A stretch of DNA of 64,000 nucleotides from Candidatus Puniceispirillum sp. GTDB lineage: Bacteria; Pseudomonadota; Alphaproteobacteria; Puniceispirillales; Puniceispirillaceae. Under the pieces are notes generated by a model. It searched no databases and was not told the DNA's origin. It was given only the letters and a program-made list of their open reading frames with translations. The position numbers and the translations under genes were made by a program. The stretch lies in the NCBI GenBank assembly GCA_028382965.1, contig JAOEUK010000002.1, positions 124,001 to 188,000 of the forward strand, written 5' to 3'. The first letter of the stretch is position 1; each line of letters starts with the position of its first letter. Shown one piece after another: positions 51,640 through 61,273 of the stretch.

Positions 51640-52422
51640 ATGGGAATAAAAAATCGAGAATCAAATGAAGGCAGCACCGAAGCTCTGCCAGAAAATGACC
51701 TGCATGTTGATAAATTACAAACATCAGATGCGTTATCCTTAATGCTTGAGAGTCAGGCTGGTGCGATTCCGGCATTACAAGCTGCCTTGCCAGCGATTGA
51801 GAAAGCAGCTAACGCAGCCTATCATAAACTATCAATGACTTCCCACGGACGGCTAATCTACGCTGGTGCCGGCACTTCAGCGCGTATTGGCTTCCAAGAT
51901 GGTGCAGAATTGCTGCCAACCTTCAGCTGGCCAAAGAGCCGCATTGAGTTTTTAATTGCTGGCGGGCAGTTAGCACTTCTAGGCGCAATTGAAAATGCAG
52001 AAGATGACGCTGATGCGGGTGCCACAGACTTTGCCAAAATCGAGGCCGGGGTAGACGATGTTGTTATCGGCTTAGCAGCAAGTGGCCAAACACCATACAC
52101 ACTTGGTGTGATGTCTGCGGCACAGAACGCTGGTGCAATAACGATAGGTATTGCAAACAATCCAGACACACCACTTTTGAAGGCTACCAGCTATCCTATT
52201 TTACTGGCAACTGGTGGCGAAATAATTGCTGGTTCAACAAGACTAAAGGCTGGAACATCACAGAAAATATGTTTGAATTTGATTTCAAATATTATCATGG
52301 TTAAAATGGGGTTTGTTGCCAATGGCATGATGGTGGCTATGGTGCCAACCAATGAAAAACTTCGACGCCGCCGAGAACAGATTGATATTTCGTTAAGCAA
52401 GCACCCGAGCATTAATTCTTAA
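51640..52422 (+). CDS. murQ: N-acetylmuramic acid 6-phosphate etherase
   Basis: GRLIYAGAGTSARIGFQDGAELLPTFSW, AASGQTPYTLGVMSAAQNAGAITIGIANN, AGSTRLKAGTSQKICLN; start at MGIKNRESN. Confidence 0.92.
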   Translation: MGIKNRESNEGSTEALPENDLHVDKLQTSDALSLMLESQAGAIPALQAALPAIEKAANAAYHKLSMTSHGRLIYAGAGTSARIGFQDGAELLPTFSWPKSRIEFLIAGGQLALLGAIENAEDDADAGATDFAKIEAGVDDVVIGLAASGQTPYTLGVMSAAQNAGAITIGIANNPDTPLLKATSYPILLATGGEIIAGSTRLKAGTSQKICLNLISNIIMVKMGFVANGMMVAMVPTNEKLRRRREQIDISLSKHPSINS

Positions 52423-52935
52423 AAACTGATTGGCGCAAGCATGTTGAATTAAGTTCAAAAGATCCATACTAGGCAACGCAATGCATCCAGCTGTGTTGGT
52501 TTTCCCCAGCGCAACACAGTGCAGGAAAATTGCGCTACCACGCCCTGCTACTGGTGGCTCGTCATTAAATCCCAGCATAACAACTAAATCATAAGCGCCA
52601 TCTTCACGCCACATCCTTTCATGGCTAGCAGAAAATGGCAAAGTTACATGATGATTATATTCAGAATGCGTTGGATCATCACACCAGCCACAATGAGGAG
52701 TTATCTCACTCATTGGTAACGCGCATGAGATTTGCCCAAGACGATCTTTTCGATAATACAAATGGCGAAGTGCCCAACGGCCAACAGGTGTTGCCATATC
52801 ACCTTCACGCTTGGCCTTGCTAGAAATTAAACCCGCCTTGCCAATATTTACCACAATAGGTTCGACACCAGCTACCTTTATTGTGTTTTCACCATTTTCA
52901 CCGCAAAAAATCTGCCAATCCACCATAGAACACAT
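52393..52935 (-). CDS. YkuD-like L,D-transpeptidase
   Basis: SAIFLHCVALGKTNTAGCIALPSMDLLNLI (catalytic Cys region), ATPVGRWALRHLYYRKDR. Confidence 0.85.
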   Translation of the reverse strand: MCSMVDWQIFCGENGENTIKVAGVEPIVVNIGKAGLISSKAKREGDMATPVGRWALRHLYYRKDRLGQISCALPMSEITPHCGWCDDPTHSEYNHHVTLPFSASHERMWREDGAYDLVVMLGFNDEPPVAGRGSAIFLHCVALGKTNTAGCIALPSMDLLNLIQHACANQFLRINARVLA

Positions 52936-53033
52936 CCTTTTAAAAACGAAAACTTTGTAATCAGGAAAATTGTCTTTTACCAGCTACCCCAACTCCGATA
53001 GCATAATAGACATAATATAGTGGGGCCAAGTAA

Positions 53034-54395
53034 ATGGACAATTTTTGGGCAAGTTTTAAAGTATACAGCGATAAGCGTATGCTGCGTATATTGCTTCTTG
53101 GCGCAATGAGTGGTTTCCCATGGGTCTTAATTGGTTCGTCTTTATCACTTTGGTTGAGTGAAGATGGTCTAAGCAGGTCTGCCATTGGCTGGGCTGGATT
53201 AATTTTTAGTGTCTATGCAATCAATTTCTTGTGGGCACCACTCATTGACCGTATCCAACTTCCGTTTTTTGCTCGAAAAATTGGCCAGCGCAAAGCCTGG
53301 ATAGTATGTTTTCAGCTAGTCATTTTTTTTGCGCTCATAGCGTGGAGTATGCTTCGACCATCTGAGCACATATGGTTTGTAATGGCTATTGGCCTTGTGA
53401 TTGCTACCGCATCAGCCTCACAAGACATCACAATTGATGCACTTCGCATAGAACAAATCGAAGCATCAGAAAAAAGCGCTATGGCGGCAGGAGCTGCAAT
53501 CCACGTTACTGGCTGGTGGAGCGGTTATAAAATTGGAGGAATTGTTGCGCTATTTACCGCAGATATCCTCCAAAACTTTGGAGTCGTAAATTACTGGCAA
53601 GTAACATTTGTTATACTTAGCGGCTTAATTCTTATTGCTAATGTTGGTCTTTTGTTCATTCCAGAGGTCAGTGCTAACACCCGCATCAAAGCACAGAATG
53701 AAGCCCACAAAAGTATGACAAAGCTTATTGGCAGTAATAGCATTTTATTAGGATTATCTGGCTTTCTTGGAAGCACAATTTGGGGGCCACTTGCTAGCTT
53801 TTTTCGCCAAAATGGTCTTGCCATAGGTCTTGGCATTCTTAGCTTTGTCCTTTTATTCAAGGTAGGTGAAGCTTTCATGGGAAAAATGTCATTAATTTTT
53901 TACAAAGAAATTGGCTTTTCAAAATCTGATATTGCAATTTACTCAAAGGGACTGGGTTGGATAACAACAGTTGTCTTCACACTTCTTGGTGGTTTTTTTG
54001 CAATCAGAGCTGGCGCAGTGCGAGCTTTGTTTCTTGCAGGTATTGCAATGGCAGCTACCAATATCATGTTCAGTATTTTAGCATGGACTGGCAAATCTGA
54101 ATGGATATTTGCGATTGCTGTCTTGCTTGATGATATCGCTGCAGCTTTCGCTACAGTCGCCTTCGTCACTTTTATTTCACTTCTAGTTGATCGCACCTAC
54201 ACAGCCACACAATATGCACTCCTTGCCTCAATTGGTACTATTGGAAGGACCACTTTAGCTGCCTCATCGGGAGCTTTAGTTGATGGCCTTGGAGGTGATT
54301 GGGGATTATTTTTTGTGATCACCGCAGTGATGGTCCTTCCTTCCCTTGGCTTATTATGGGTACTTCGTAACAAGATTCAATTCAACGAGACTTAA
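53034..54395 (+). CDS. AmpG-like MFS muropeptide permease
   Basis: MLRILLLGAMSGFPWVLIGSSLSLWLSEDGLSRSAIGWAGLIFSVYAINFLWAPLIDR, SQDITIDALRIEQIE. Confidence 0.85.
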   Translation: MDNFWASFKVYSDKRMLRILLLGAMSGFPWVLIGSSLSLWLSEDGLSRSAIGWAGLIFSVYAINFLWAPLIDRIQLPFFARKIGQRKAWIVCFQLVIFFALIAWSMLRPSEHIWFVMAIGLVIATASASQDITIDALRIEQIEASEKSAMAAGAAIHVTGWWSGYKIGGIVALFTADILQNFGVVNYWQVTFVILSGLILIANVGLLFIPEVSANTRIKAQNEAHKSMTKLIGSNSILLGLSGFLGSTIWGPLASFFRQNGLAIGLGILSFVLLFKVGEAFMGKMSLIFYKEIGFSKSDIAIYSKGLGWITTVVFTLLGGFFAIRAGAVRALFLAGIAMAATNIMFSILAWTGKSEWIFAIAVLLDDIAAAFATVAFVTFISLLVDRTYTATQYALLASIGTIGRTTLAASSGALVDGLGGDWGLFFVITAVMVLPSLGLLWVLRNKIQFNET

Positions 54396-54444
54396 CCAGT
54401 GGACAGAAACAGGCAGGCTCAAAATGATATTTGCAAATGAAACA

Positions 54445-55239
54445 CTAAATACAAACGAGACGGCGTAAGGCAGTCACAGGTCCAGCAGTCATTCCAATGC
54501 GTTTGATTGCTTTGGATAACAATTCACTGGCTACCGCCATATGATACGCATTGGCGTGGAGTAATTGTTCTTGGCCCTGCATAATACCAACGTGACCTTT
54601 CCAAAACACCAAATCGCCTCGCCGAAGATCTTTTTCATGATCCAGACCCACTCCAACCTCATGCTGAGGACCAGAATCACGCGGCACATTTACACCCACT
54701 GCCGACAGCGCCAGTTGAACCAGAGCTGAACAGTCAAGTCCCCACGCTGTGCGCCCCCCCCATTTGTAAGGGCTTCCTATAAGACTTTCAGCAACCCCAA
54801 CCCAATCATCATAAAATCCTATCTCATTCATTATTACTGTATTACATTGCGTGGGTTTAAAGGGCAAAATATGGCGACAAGGAAGAAATCCATGACTTGT
54901 ATTAGTAACTATCTTGGCGCATTGATCCTGCTTGCAGAGCACAGTTAACTGCGCTCCAAGCGACAATGAAAAACAGCTGTGACTCTTAATTTTAGAGTCA
55001 CGTGTCACATTACTCATCGAAGAAATTAATTGCGCATTTGGCTCGGGCAGATCACCAAGGCAATCTTGAGGAAGCCATCCCTGATACCCGTCCGTGCTAA
55101 GAGCACCAAATACAAACCCATTTTCCGTTGCAATCACTTTAAAGGCCTCGCCATACAAACCCTCGCTATCAAGCGATGCATCAATAGCCGGGCCAGACCT
55201 CAGGGGAGCTGATGGAGTAATTATCCGAACTGACATCAT
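54445..55239 (-). CDS. NlpC/P60 (C40) peptidase with N-terminal SH3-like region
   Basis: YKWGGRTAWGLDCSALVQLAL, RGDLVFWKGHVGIM, LLHANAYHMAVA. Confidence 0.9.
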   Translation of the reverse strand: MMSVRIITPSAPLRSGPAIDASLDSEGLYGEAFKVIATENGFVFGALSTDGYQGWLPQDCLGDLPEPNAQLISSMSNVTRDSKIKSHSCFSLSLGAQLTVLCKQDQCAKIVTNTSHGFLPCRHILPFKPTQCNTVIMNEIGFYDDWVGVAESLIGSPYKWGGRTAWGLDCSALVQLALSAVGVNVPRDSGPQHEVGVGLDHEKDLRRGDLVFWKGHVGIMQGQEQLLHANAYHMAVASELLSKAIKRIGMTAGPVTALRRLVCI

Positions 55240-55244
55240 CTAAT

Positions 55245-55649
55245 TTAAAGACCTACTTTTTGGCACCATTGCGCAACGTCAAAATTTGGGCAAGTTTTGT
55301 CAGTATAATCAAAGTCACGATGGCCACAAATTTCTGCCTCAGGATAGGCCTCTTTCCATGAGCGCAAAACCATTTCAAGTGCTTCAAACTGTGCATCAGT
55401 AAAAACGTCACGACCAATCAGACAAACACCAAGGCTGACATCATTAAAGCCCTTCACATGCGCTCCTTCCCAGTAATCAGGGCGCCCATGTTGAATGCAA
55501 CCATCACGGCAAATCACCCTATGATACCCAATGCCATTCCAACCAAAGCCAAGATGCATATGATGAATATCACAGGCATAAAGTGATTGATTATCAGGCG
55601 TATCAGTGCAATGCACAACTAGGTAGCGGATATTTTCGACCTCAAGCAT
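55245..55649 (-). CDS. PGRP/amidase-2-type N-acetylmuramoyl-L-alanine amidase
   Basis: LVVHCTDTP, GYHRVICRDG, GRPDYWEGAHVKGFNDVSLGVCLIG, GHRDFDYTDKTCPNFD. Confidence 0.9.
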   Translation of the reverse strand: MLEVENIRYLVVHCTDTPDNQSLYACDIHHMHLGFGWNGIGYHRVICRDGCIQHGRPDYWEGAHVKGFNDVSLGVCLIGRDVFTDAQFEALEMVLRSWKEAYPEAEICGHRDFDYTDKTCPNFDVAQWCQKVGL

Positions 55650-55826
55650 TTTTATGCATCCTGTCTATTTGCAGCTTAATACAGGCAACAACCTAAAACT
55701 AAAAGTCCCAACATCGCAAACCTGCTAATCATGTTTTCCTTTGTTGGAGTTTCATGTCATAATTAATTTAATTCTATATATGCAGATCATTGCATAAGTA
55801 AAACCTCCATTCATAGGAAAAATTTT

Positions 55827-56525
55827 ATGCGATTATCACTGGCAAAATCAACAGATAGAACTCATCAAATCAAGGCAGTGATTTTTGATATGGATGGACT
55901 TTTGCTTGATACTGAGACTCTATCATTTGACTCATTTGTTACAACGGCAGCTCGTCACCAAATTGTAGTAGACATGGAACAGTATCAAGACATGATTGGG
56001 CTAAATGCGGCGACCAGTATTAACACTCTGCGCTCTATCCTTCCCACAAATATGGACGCTGTCACTTTCAAGAATGAATGGCTTGCCGTTTACCGTAAAC
56101 TTTTGGACGGTGATGTGCCTTCAAAAGAAGGGGCGCACGCATTCCTATCGACACTTCAGCAACTGGACATTCCGTGCGCAGTAGCCACATCATCATCAGG
56201 AACAAAGGCCCGTAGCATTTTAAAAAAAACAGGCTTGTTGACGTATATTCAACATGTTACCGGTGGCGATGAAGTAAAAGCTGGCAAGCCCGCTCCTGAT
56301 GTATACTTTGATGCGGCCAATAAACTTGGTATCAAGCCCATTGATTGCATTGCATTTGAAGACTCAGATAATGGTACCACAGCAGCGTTAGCAGCTGGCA
56401 TGAAAGTTGTTCAAATTCCCGACCTGGTTCCATCAAATCGACTTGCCGACCCTCCAAACTTATATATCTGCAAGAATTTGACGGAAGGAGCTTCATTAAT
56501 TGGCCTTTCAATCAAAGTCCATTGA
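55827..56525 (+). CDS. HAD-family phosphatase/phosphoglucomutase-like
   Basis: VIFDMDGLLLDTE, VATSSSGTKARSIL, KPAPDVYFDAANKLG, AFEDSDNGTTAALAAGM. Confidence 0.9.
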   Translation: MRLSLAKSTDRTHQIKAVIFDMDGLLLDTETLSFDSFVTTAARHQIVVDMEQYQDMIGLNAATSINTLRSILPTNMDAVTFKNEWLAVYRKLLDGDVPSKEGAHAFLSTLQQLDIPCAVATSSSGTKARSILKKTGLLTYIQHVTGGDEVKAGKPAPDVYFDAANKLGIKPIDCIAFEDSDNGTTAALAAGMKVVQIPDLVPSNRLADPPNLYICKNLTEGASLIGLSIKVH

Positions 56526-56680
56526 GTGACTGCTGCCCAAAACATTATAAGTCAAAGCTGTTAGTTGCAAGTTATTGTAAAAATGAAAACAAGCTAGACA
56601 GGTTGTTTATTTGACGCCTATCATATTACTTATTGCGTTATTCAGAAACAGGCGCAGATACAGCAGGAGTGGCGATAGAT

Positions 56681-57121
56681 ATGCGGTTTCTTCATACAAT
56701 GGTTCGAGTAAGTGACGTTGACGCGTCTCTGGATTTTTACTGTAACAAATTTGGTCTCAAAGAGATGCGTCGCAAGGATGTTACTGCTGGAAGATTTACT
56801 CTGATCTTTTTAGCCGCCCCAAAAGATATGGCTGGCAGCGAGGCTAATGGCGCTCCAGAACTTGAACTTACTTATAACTGGGACCCCGAAGATTACGATT
56901 TTGGTCGAAATTTTGGGCATCTCGCTTATAAAGTTGATAATATCTATAATAAATGCCAGCAATTGATGGATGCAGGAGTAATGATTAATCGGCCGCCAAG
57001 GGATGGACGTATGGCTTTTATCAAATCGCCAGACAACATCTCAATTGAACTGTTGCAGGAAGGCGATGCTTTACCTCAAGTTGAACCTTGGCTCTCAATG
57101 AAAAACACAGGAAGCTGGTGA
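56681..57121 (+). CDS. gloA: glyoxalase I (VOC family)
   Basis: HTMVRVSDVDASLDFYCNKFGLKEMRRKD, LELTYNWD, GHLAYKVDNIY, SPDNISIELLQ; start at MRFLHTM. Confidence 0.85.
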   Translation: MRFLHTMVRVSDVDASLDFYCNKFGLKEMRRKDVTAGRFTLIFLAAPKDMAGSEANGAPELELTYNWDPEDYDFGRNFGHLAYKVDNIYNKCQQLMDAGVMINRPPRDGRMAFIKSPDNISIELLQEGDALPQVEPWLSMKNTGSW

Positions 57122-57155
57122 ACAAAGTATAATTTGAATTTAAGGGAGAAGAGCG

Positions 57156-57923
57156 TTGGCTTTTCAAACACATCAATTTCCGTATGGAAATGATAATTAC
57201 GGGCTTTTATTGCATTGCACAGTTACTGGACAAACAGCGTGCATTGACGCTGGCGATGATGTTGCAACTGATGCCGCACTTGCTGAAACAGGCTGGCGCC
57301 TCAGTCACATTTTCATCACCCATCATCACAGCGATCATACTACAGGCCTTGCAAGTTTGAAAAAACGCCACAATGCAAGCATTTTTGGTCCCCATATAGA
57401 CAGTGCAGCGAGTGTACTTTACGACACTCGCTTTCAAGATAAAGATGAGTTTGAATTTTCTGGTCGTAAGGTTACGGTGATTGCAACACCCGGTCATACG
57501 CTGGACATGCTCAATTTTTACATTGCCGAAGAAGATATAGTGTGCACGGGTGACACATTATTTGTAATGGGATGTGGCCGTATTTTCGAGGGTGATGCCA
57601 ACATGATGTGGGCCTCACTAGAAAAGCTTTTGGCACTTCCTGATCACACAGTAATTTATTGTAGCCATGAATATACTATAGCCAACGCTGCCTTCGCACT
57701 GTCAATTGATCCTGACAATGCCTCACTAGCAGCAAGACAAGGTGCAATTATTGAGTTGAGAGAAAATGAATTTCCAACGGTACCAACACGACTTGATTTG
57801 GAAAAAGCCACAAATCCGTTTTTACGCGTGAGCGACCCTTCAATTCGAAAACATCTTGGCATGGAGAACGCAAGCAATGCTGAGGTGTTTGCCGAAATCC
57901 GTCGCCGCAAAGATAATTTCTAA
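57156..57923 (+). CDS. gloB: hydroxyacylglutathione hydrolase (glyoxalase II)
   Basis: TTG start; ITHHHSDHTTG, ATPGHTLDM, GDTLFVMGCGRIFEG, YCSHEYTIANAAFAL. Confidence 0.92.
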   Translation: MAFQTHQFPYGNDNYGLLLHCTVTGQTACIDAGDDVATDAALAETGWRLSHIFITHHHSDHTTGLASLKKRHNASIFGPHIDSAASVLYDTRFQDKDEFEFSGRKVTVIATPGHTLDMLNFYIAEEDIVCTGDTLFVMGCGRIFEGDANMMWASLEKLLALPDHTVIYCSHEYTIANAAFALSIDPDNASLAARQGAIIELRENEFPTVPTRLDLEKATNPFLRVSDPSIRKHLGMENASNAEVFAEIRRRKDNF

Positions 57924-58200
57924 GCGTCAACCAAGTTCATTATCAGCGAAAATCGTTACCGCTGCAAGTGGCTAATAGCAGCCGTAACTGTTCTTGATCG
58001 CACCCCAGATCACCAATGTTTCCAAAAGATTTAGGACTGCCTCTGACCGCTCCATTCACCTCATCGTTACACCTTTAAAGTCATAAGGCGAGATCCCATC
58101 AGTGAGACCAAATTGGTGTTTAGTAGTACAGCCATGGCAAGAGCAAAAATTTAGCCTAACTGTGCAAAATTAAAATGTATTCTATGTTTCAATTTCTTCA

Positions 58201-59196
58201 TCACTCTTCCTCACTTGTTTGTAAAATAATTTTCGGTGGCGCGTTTCCATTGTGGATATCCACAAAGGATTGCGCACCATCACTCAGAGACCGAATCTCA
58301 ACCCACCCATTCCCACTAACCTTACCCATTGAGAGAAGAGTTAAGGCCTCTGAGAAATCATCATTACGATAGCAGTAAGTCCCTTGAAATTTAATTTCTT
58401 GCAAAGTAAGGCGCCGCGTATCCAAACCAGCAGTGTTATCCTGTAATCCAATATGAACGATTGTCCCCCCAGGTTGAACAAGATTACTAGCCATTTTTCG
58501 CGTAGCTCCTGATCCAACTGCATCGATGATAACATCAATTTTATCCAAGGATGGTGCAGTATTAAGCGGATCAAAAGCCTGTATATTTCCAATCTTTTTT
58601 AACATTTCCAATCGAAAATAATTGGTTTCAGCAAGCCAAATATTACTATAGCCATAGGCCTCCAAAACCAGTGCTGCCAACAGGCCAATAGCGCCACCTC
58701 CAACCACAACAAAATTACTTCCAAAATCTTGGCCAGAAAGGTCTAACGCAATTCGGACCGCATGAACTGAACAGGCTAAAGGCTCTACAAGAGCAGCTTC
58801 AGTAAAGGACAGGTTGTCGGCAATCACATTCAGGTTGCGCACATCAATGGCTAGCCTCTCTGAAAAAGCACCCGGCACTCGCATACCAATCAATTCACGC
58901 TTTAGGCAAAGATGTTCATTGCCGTTATTGCAAAAAATACAATCACCACACGTCATAAGTGGATTAATAGCCACCCGCTTTCCAGTCAAATCTCCGGTCC
59001 GCACTATACCAACTGCTTCGTGTCCAAGCACCAATGGTGGAATGCGCCGTTCATCATGGCCGAGCCACGCATGCATGTCTGATCCACAAATTCCACAAAA
59101 TGTGATGTCAACAAGGCATTGATTTTCATCAACTTTTGGTGCTTCAACCTCACGTATTTCTGACATTTGTGTATCGGTATAAACAAGCGCCTTCAT
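58201..59196 (-). CDS. zinc-dependent alcohol dehydrogenase (MDR family), possibly HpsP/HpsO-like
   Basis: CGICGSDMHAWLGHDERRIPPLVLGHEAVGIV, CGDCIFCNNGNEHLC, VVGGGAIGLL. Confidence 0.85.
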   Translation of the reverse strand: MKALVYTDTQMSEIREVEAPKVDENQCLVDITFCGICGSDMHAWLGHDERRIPPLVLGHEAVGIVRTGDLTGKRVAINPLMTCGDCIFCNNGNEHLCLKRELIGMRVPGAFSERLAIDVRNLNVIADNLSFTEAALVEPLACSVHAVRIALDLSGQDFGSNFVVVGGGAIGLLAALVLEAYGYSNIWLAETNYFRLEMLKKIGNIQAFDPLNTAPSLDKIDVIIDAVGSGATRKMASNLVQPGGTIVHIGLQDNTAGLDTRRLTLQEIKFQGTYCYRNDDFSEALTLLSMGKVSGNGWVEIRSLSDGAQSFVDIHNGNAPPKIILQTSEEE

Positions 59197-59936
59197 TTTG
59201 CAGTAAAGCCGCCGTCTACTGCAATAGACTGACCAGTCACATAAGCACTGGCGTCAGATGCAAGGAACAATAGCGGCCCGCGAATATCTTCAGGAACCCC
59301 ATTACGGCCGATTGCGGTACAGGCTGCCAATCTTTTTGCTTCAGCCTGATCTGCAAACAACGGAGCCGTCAGTTCTGTTGGAAAAAATCCAGGCGCAATC
59401 GAATTGGCGGTAATGCCGAACATTGACCATGCTTCAGCCATTGCACGAGTTAATTGTAAAATTCCACCTTTTGCCGCACCATAAGAAATGCCATTCTCAA
59501 AGGCACGTGTTGATTGCAAGGACGCGATGTTGATTATCCGACCCCATCCAGATTTTTTCATATGTGGAACAAATTTTTGACTTACCAAAAAAGGTACATT
59601 CAAATTCAAATCAATTGAGTAGTGCCAGTCAGACTCAGAAATCTTATCCGCATGAAGTCGCGGATTTACGCCAGCTGCATTCACAATAATATCAGGCTGA
59701 TGAGATGTAGCAACAACCATTTTGTACAAATGATCAGCTGCCCCTTGCTTTACTAAATCAAGAGCAAAAATCTGTCCTTCATTATCGCCAAGTGTCTCAC
59801 GCAAACGATCTTCACGTCGCCCAACAAGGTAAACAATTGCCCCAGCTTGAGCGAGTGCATTAGCCATGAACTGGCCAAGGCCACTTCCTCCACCAGTTAT
59901 CAGAGCCACCTTTCCCGAAATATCAAACAAGTCCAT
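59193..59936 (-). CDS. short-chain dehydrogenase/reductase
   Basis: ALITGGGSGLGQFMANALA, NAAGVNPRLH, ISYGAAKGGILQLTRAMA; 4-nt overlap with the Zn-ADH; start at MDLFDISG. Confidence 0.9.
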   Translation of the reverse strand: MDLFDISGKVALITGGGSGLGQFMANALAQAGAIVYLVGRREDRLRETLGDNEGQIFALDLVKQGAADHLYKMVVATSHQPDIIVNAAGVNPRLHADKISESDWHYSIDLNLNVPFLVSQKFVPHMKKSGWGRIINIASLQSTRAFENGISYGAAKGGILQLTRAMAEAWSMFGITANSIAPGFFPTELTAPLFADQAEAKRLAACTAIGRNGVPEDIRGPLLFLASDASAYVTGQSIAVDGGFTAK

Positions 59937-59943
59937 GTTAGCT

Positions 59944-61236
59944 CTAGCCAAGGTTTTCTCCAGGAAAATACTTTCGCAAGCGTACATCAGCAGCTCGAGC
60001 GTGAGCTTCCATACCTTCTAACCGTGAAATACGTGCGGCGGCCTGGCCAACCTCACGATTAGCTTCTTTGGTCATACGCTGTGTAGTGACAATTTTTAGA
60101 AATTTATGGACAGACAATCCGCCTGTGTAATGCGCGGCACCTTTGGTTGGCAAAATATGGTTAGTTCCAGAACATTTATCACCGTACGTTACAGTCGTTT
60201 CCTCACCAATAAACAGAGAACCATAATTCCTCAGGCGCGCTGTATACCAATCGTTTTTACTGGTGTGAACTTCCAAGTGTTCAGCCGCATACTCATCTGA
60301 AATTCTTGCAGCTTCTTCATCCGTATCACACAAGATCACCTCACCATAATCACGCCACGCAGTACTGGCTGCATTACGAGCAGTTTCTGGCAATGCATTA
60401 ATATGCTGATCCATTTGTGTCATAACTTCATCAGCAAGCTTCTGGGACGTTGTTATAAGCCAAGCGGGTGAGTCAGGTCCATGCTCCGCTTGACTAACAA
60501 GATCTTCAGCAACCAAAGTTGCATCGGCAGTCGCGTCTGCAATCACTGCAATTTCAGTTGGACCAGCAAACATGTCGATACCTACACGTCCATAAAGCAA
60601 TCGTTTTGCTTCAGCCACAAAACGGTTGCCAGGCCCAACTAGGAGGCGGCAGGGCTTGCCAGTGAATAGTCCGTACGCCATAGAAGCAATGCCCTGTACT
60701 CCACCAAGCGACAAAATTGTATTTGCACCACATAAATTCATAGCGTAGATGATCGCTGGGTTTGCTCCATCACTTCCATGCGGTGCGGTGCAAGCAACAA
60801 CATTGCCAACACCAGCCACTTTTGCGGTTGCAATTGACATGATCGCAGATGCCACGTGAGCATAACGGCCACCAGGCACATAGCAACCTGCCGTTTCAAC
60901 TGGGATTAGTTTTTGTCCAGCCCAGAGGCCCGGTGACAACTCAGTTTCAAATTCTTCGATCGACGCCAATTGTGCCTTTGCAAATTTTGTCACTCTGTCA
61001 TAAGCAAACTTTATATCAGTTTTCAATTGTGGCGACACTGCTGCTGCTGCTGCTGCAATAACTTCTTTACTGACAATTGCTTCACCTGTGTAACCGTCAA
61101 GAGCACGTCCATAGGCCAGCGCAGTCTCTTCACCACCAGCTTCAATTTTGGCAAGCATATCCATAACAATTTTGCGAGTTTCGTCACTACCTGTTTGAGG
61201 ATTTTTTTGTGCCTTTTTCAAAAAAATAACCGTCAT
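59944..61236 (-). CDS. hpsN: HpsN-like sulfopropanediol 3-dehydrogenase (histidinol dehydrogenase family)
   Basis: GLWAGQKLIPVETAGCYVPGGRYAHVASAIMS, VGPGNRFVAEAKRLLYGRVGIDMFAGPTEIAVIAD; start at MTVIFLKKAQ. Clustered with SDR and Zn-ADH genes. Confidence 0.65.
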   Translation of the reverse strand: MTVIFLKKAQKNPQTGSDETRKIVMDMLAKIEAGGEETALAYGRALDGYTGEAIVSKEVIAAAAAAVSPQLKTDIKFAYDRVTKFAKAQLASIEEFETELSPGLWAGQKLIPVETAGCYVPGGRYAHVASAIMSIATAKVAGVGNVVACTAPHGSDGANPAIIYAMNLCGANTILSLGGVQGIASMAYGLFTGKPCRLLVGPGNRFVAEAKRLLYGRVGIDMFAGPTEIAVIADATADATLVAEDLVSQAEHGPDSPAWLITTSQKLADEVMTQMDQHINALPETARNAASTAWRDYGEVILCDTDEEAARISDEYAAEHLEVHTSKNDWYTARLRNYGSLFIGEETTVTYGDKCSGTNHILPTKGAAHYTGGLSVHKFLKIVTTQRMTKEANREVGQAAARISRLEGMEAHARAADVRLRKYFPGENLG

Positions 61237-61273
61237 TTTAACCTCTATTGACCATAAAAATAAGTAGATAACC

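Noticed and set aside
57924-58200. Intergenic stretch with a short membrane-like minus-strand reading (ALAMAVLLNTNLVSLMGSRLMTLKV)
   Set aside because: Short, without a supported start; could be a gene relic but I cannot assign a family.
61041-61062. (CTG)n and, in hemF near 15453-15470, (GCC)n trinucleotide runs
   Set aside because: Both encode in-frame Ala or Gly runs in conserved or tolerant positions; ordinary coding microsatellites.
59944-61236. Annotation as histidinol dehydrogenase (hisD) for histidine biosynthesis
   Set aside because: No his neighbours and an HpsN-like substrate-region sequence next to SDR and Zn-ADH genes.
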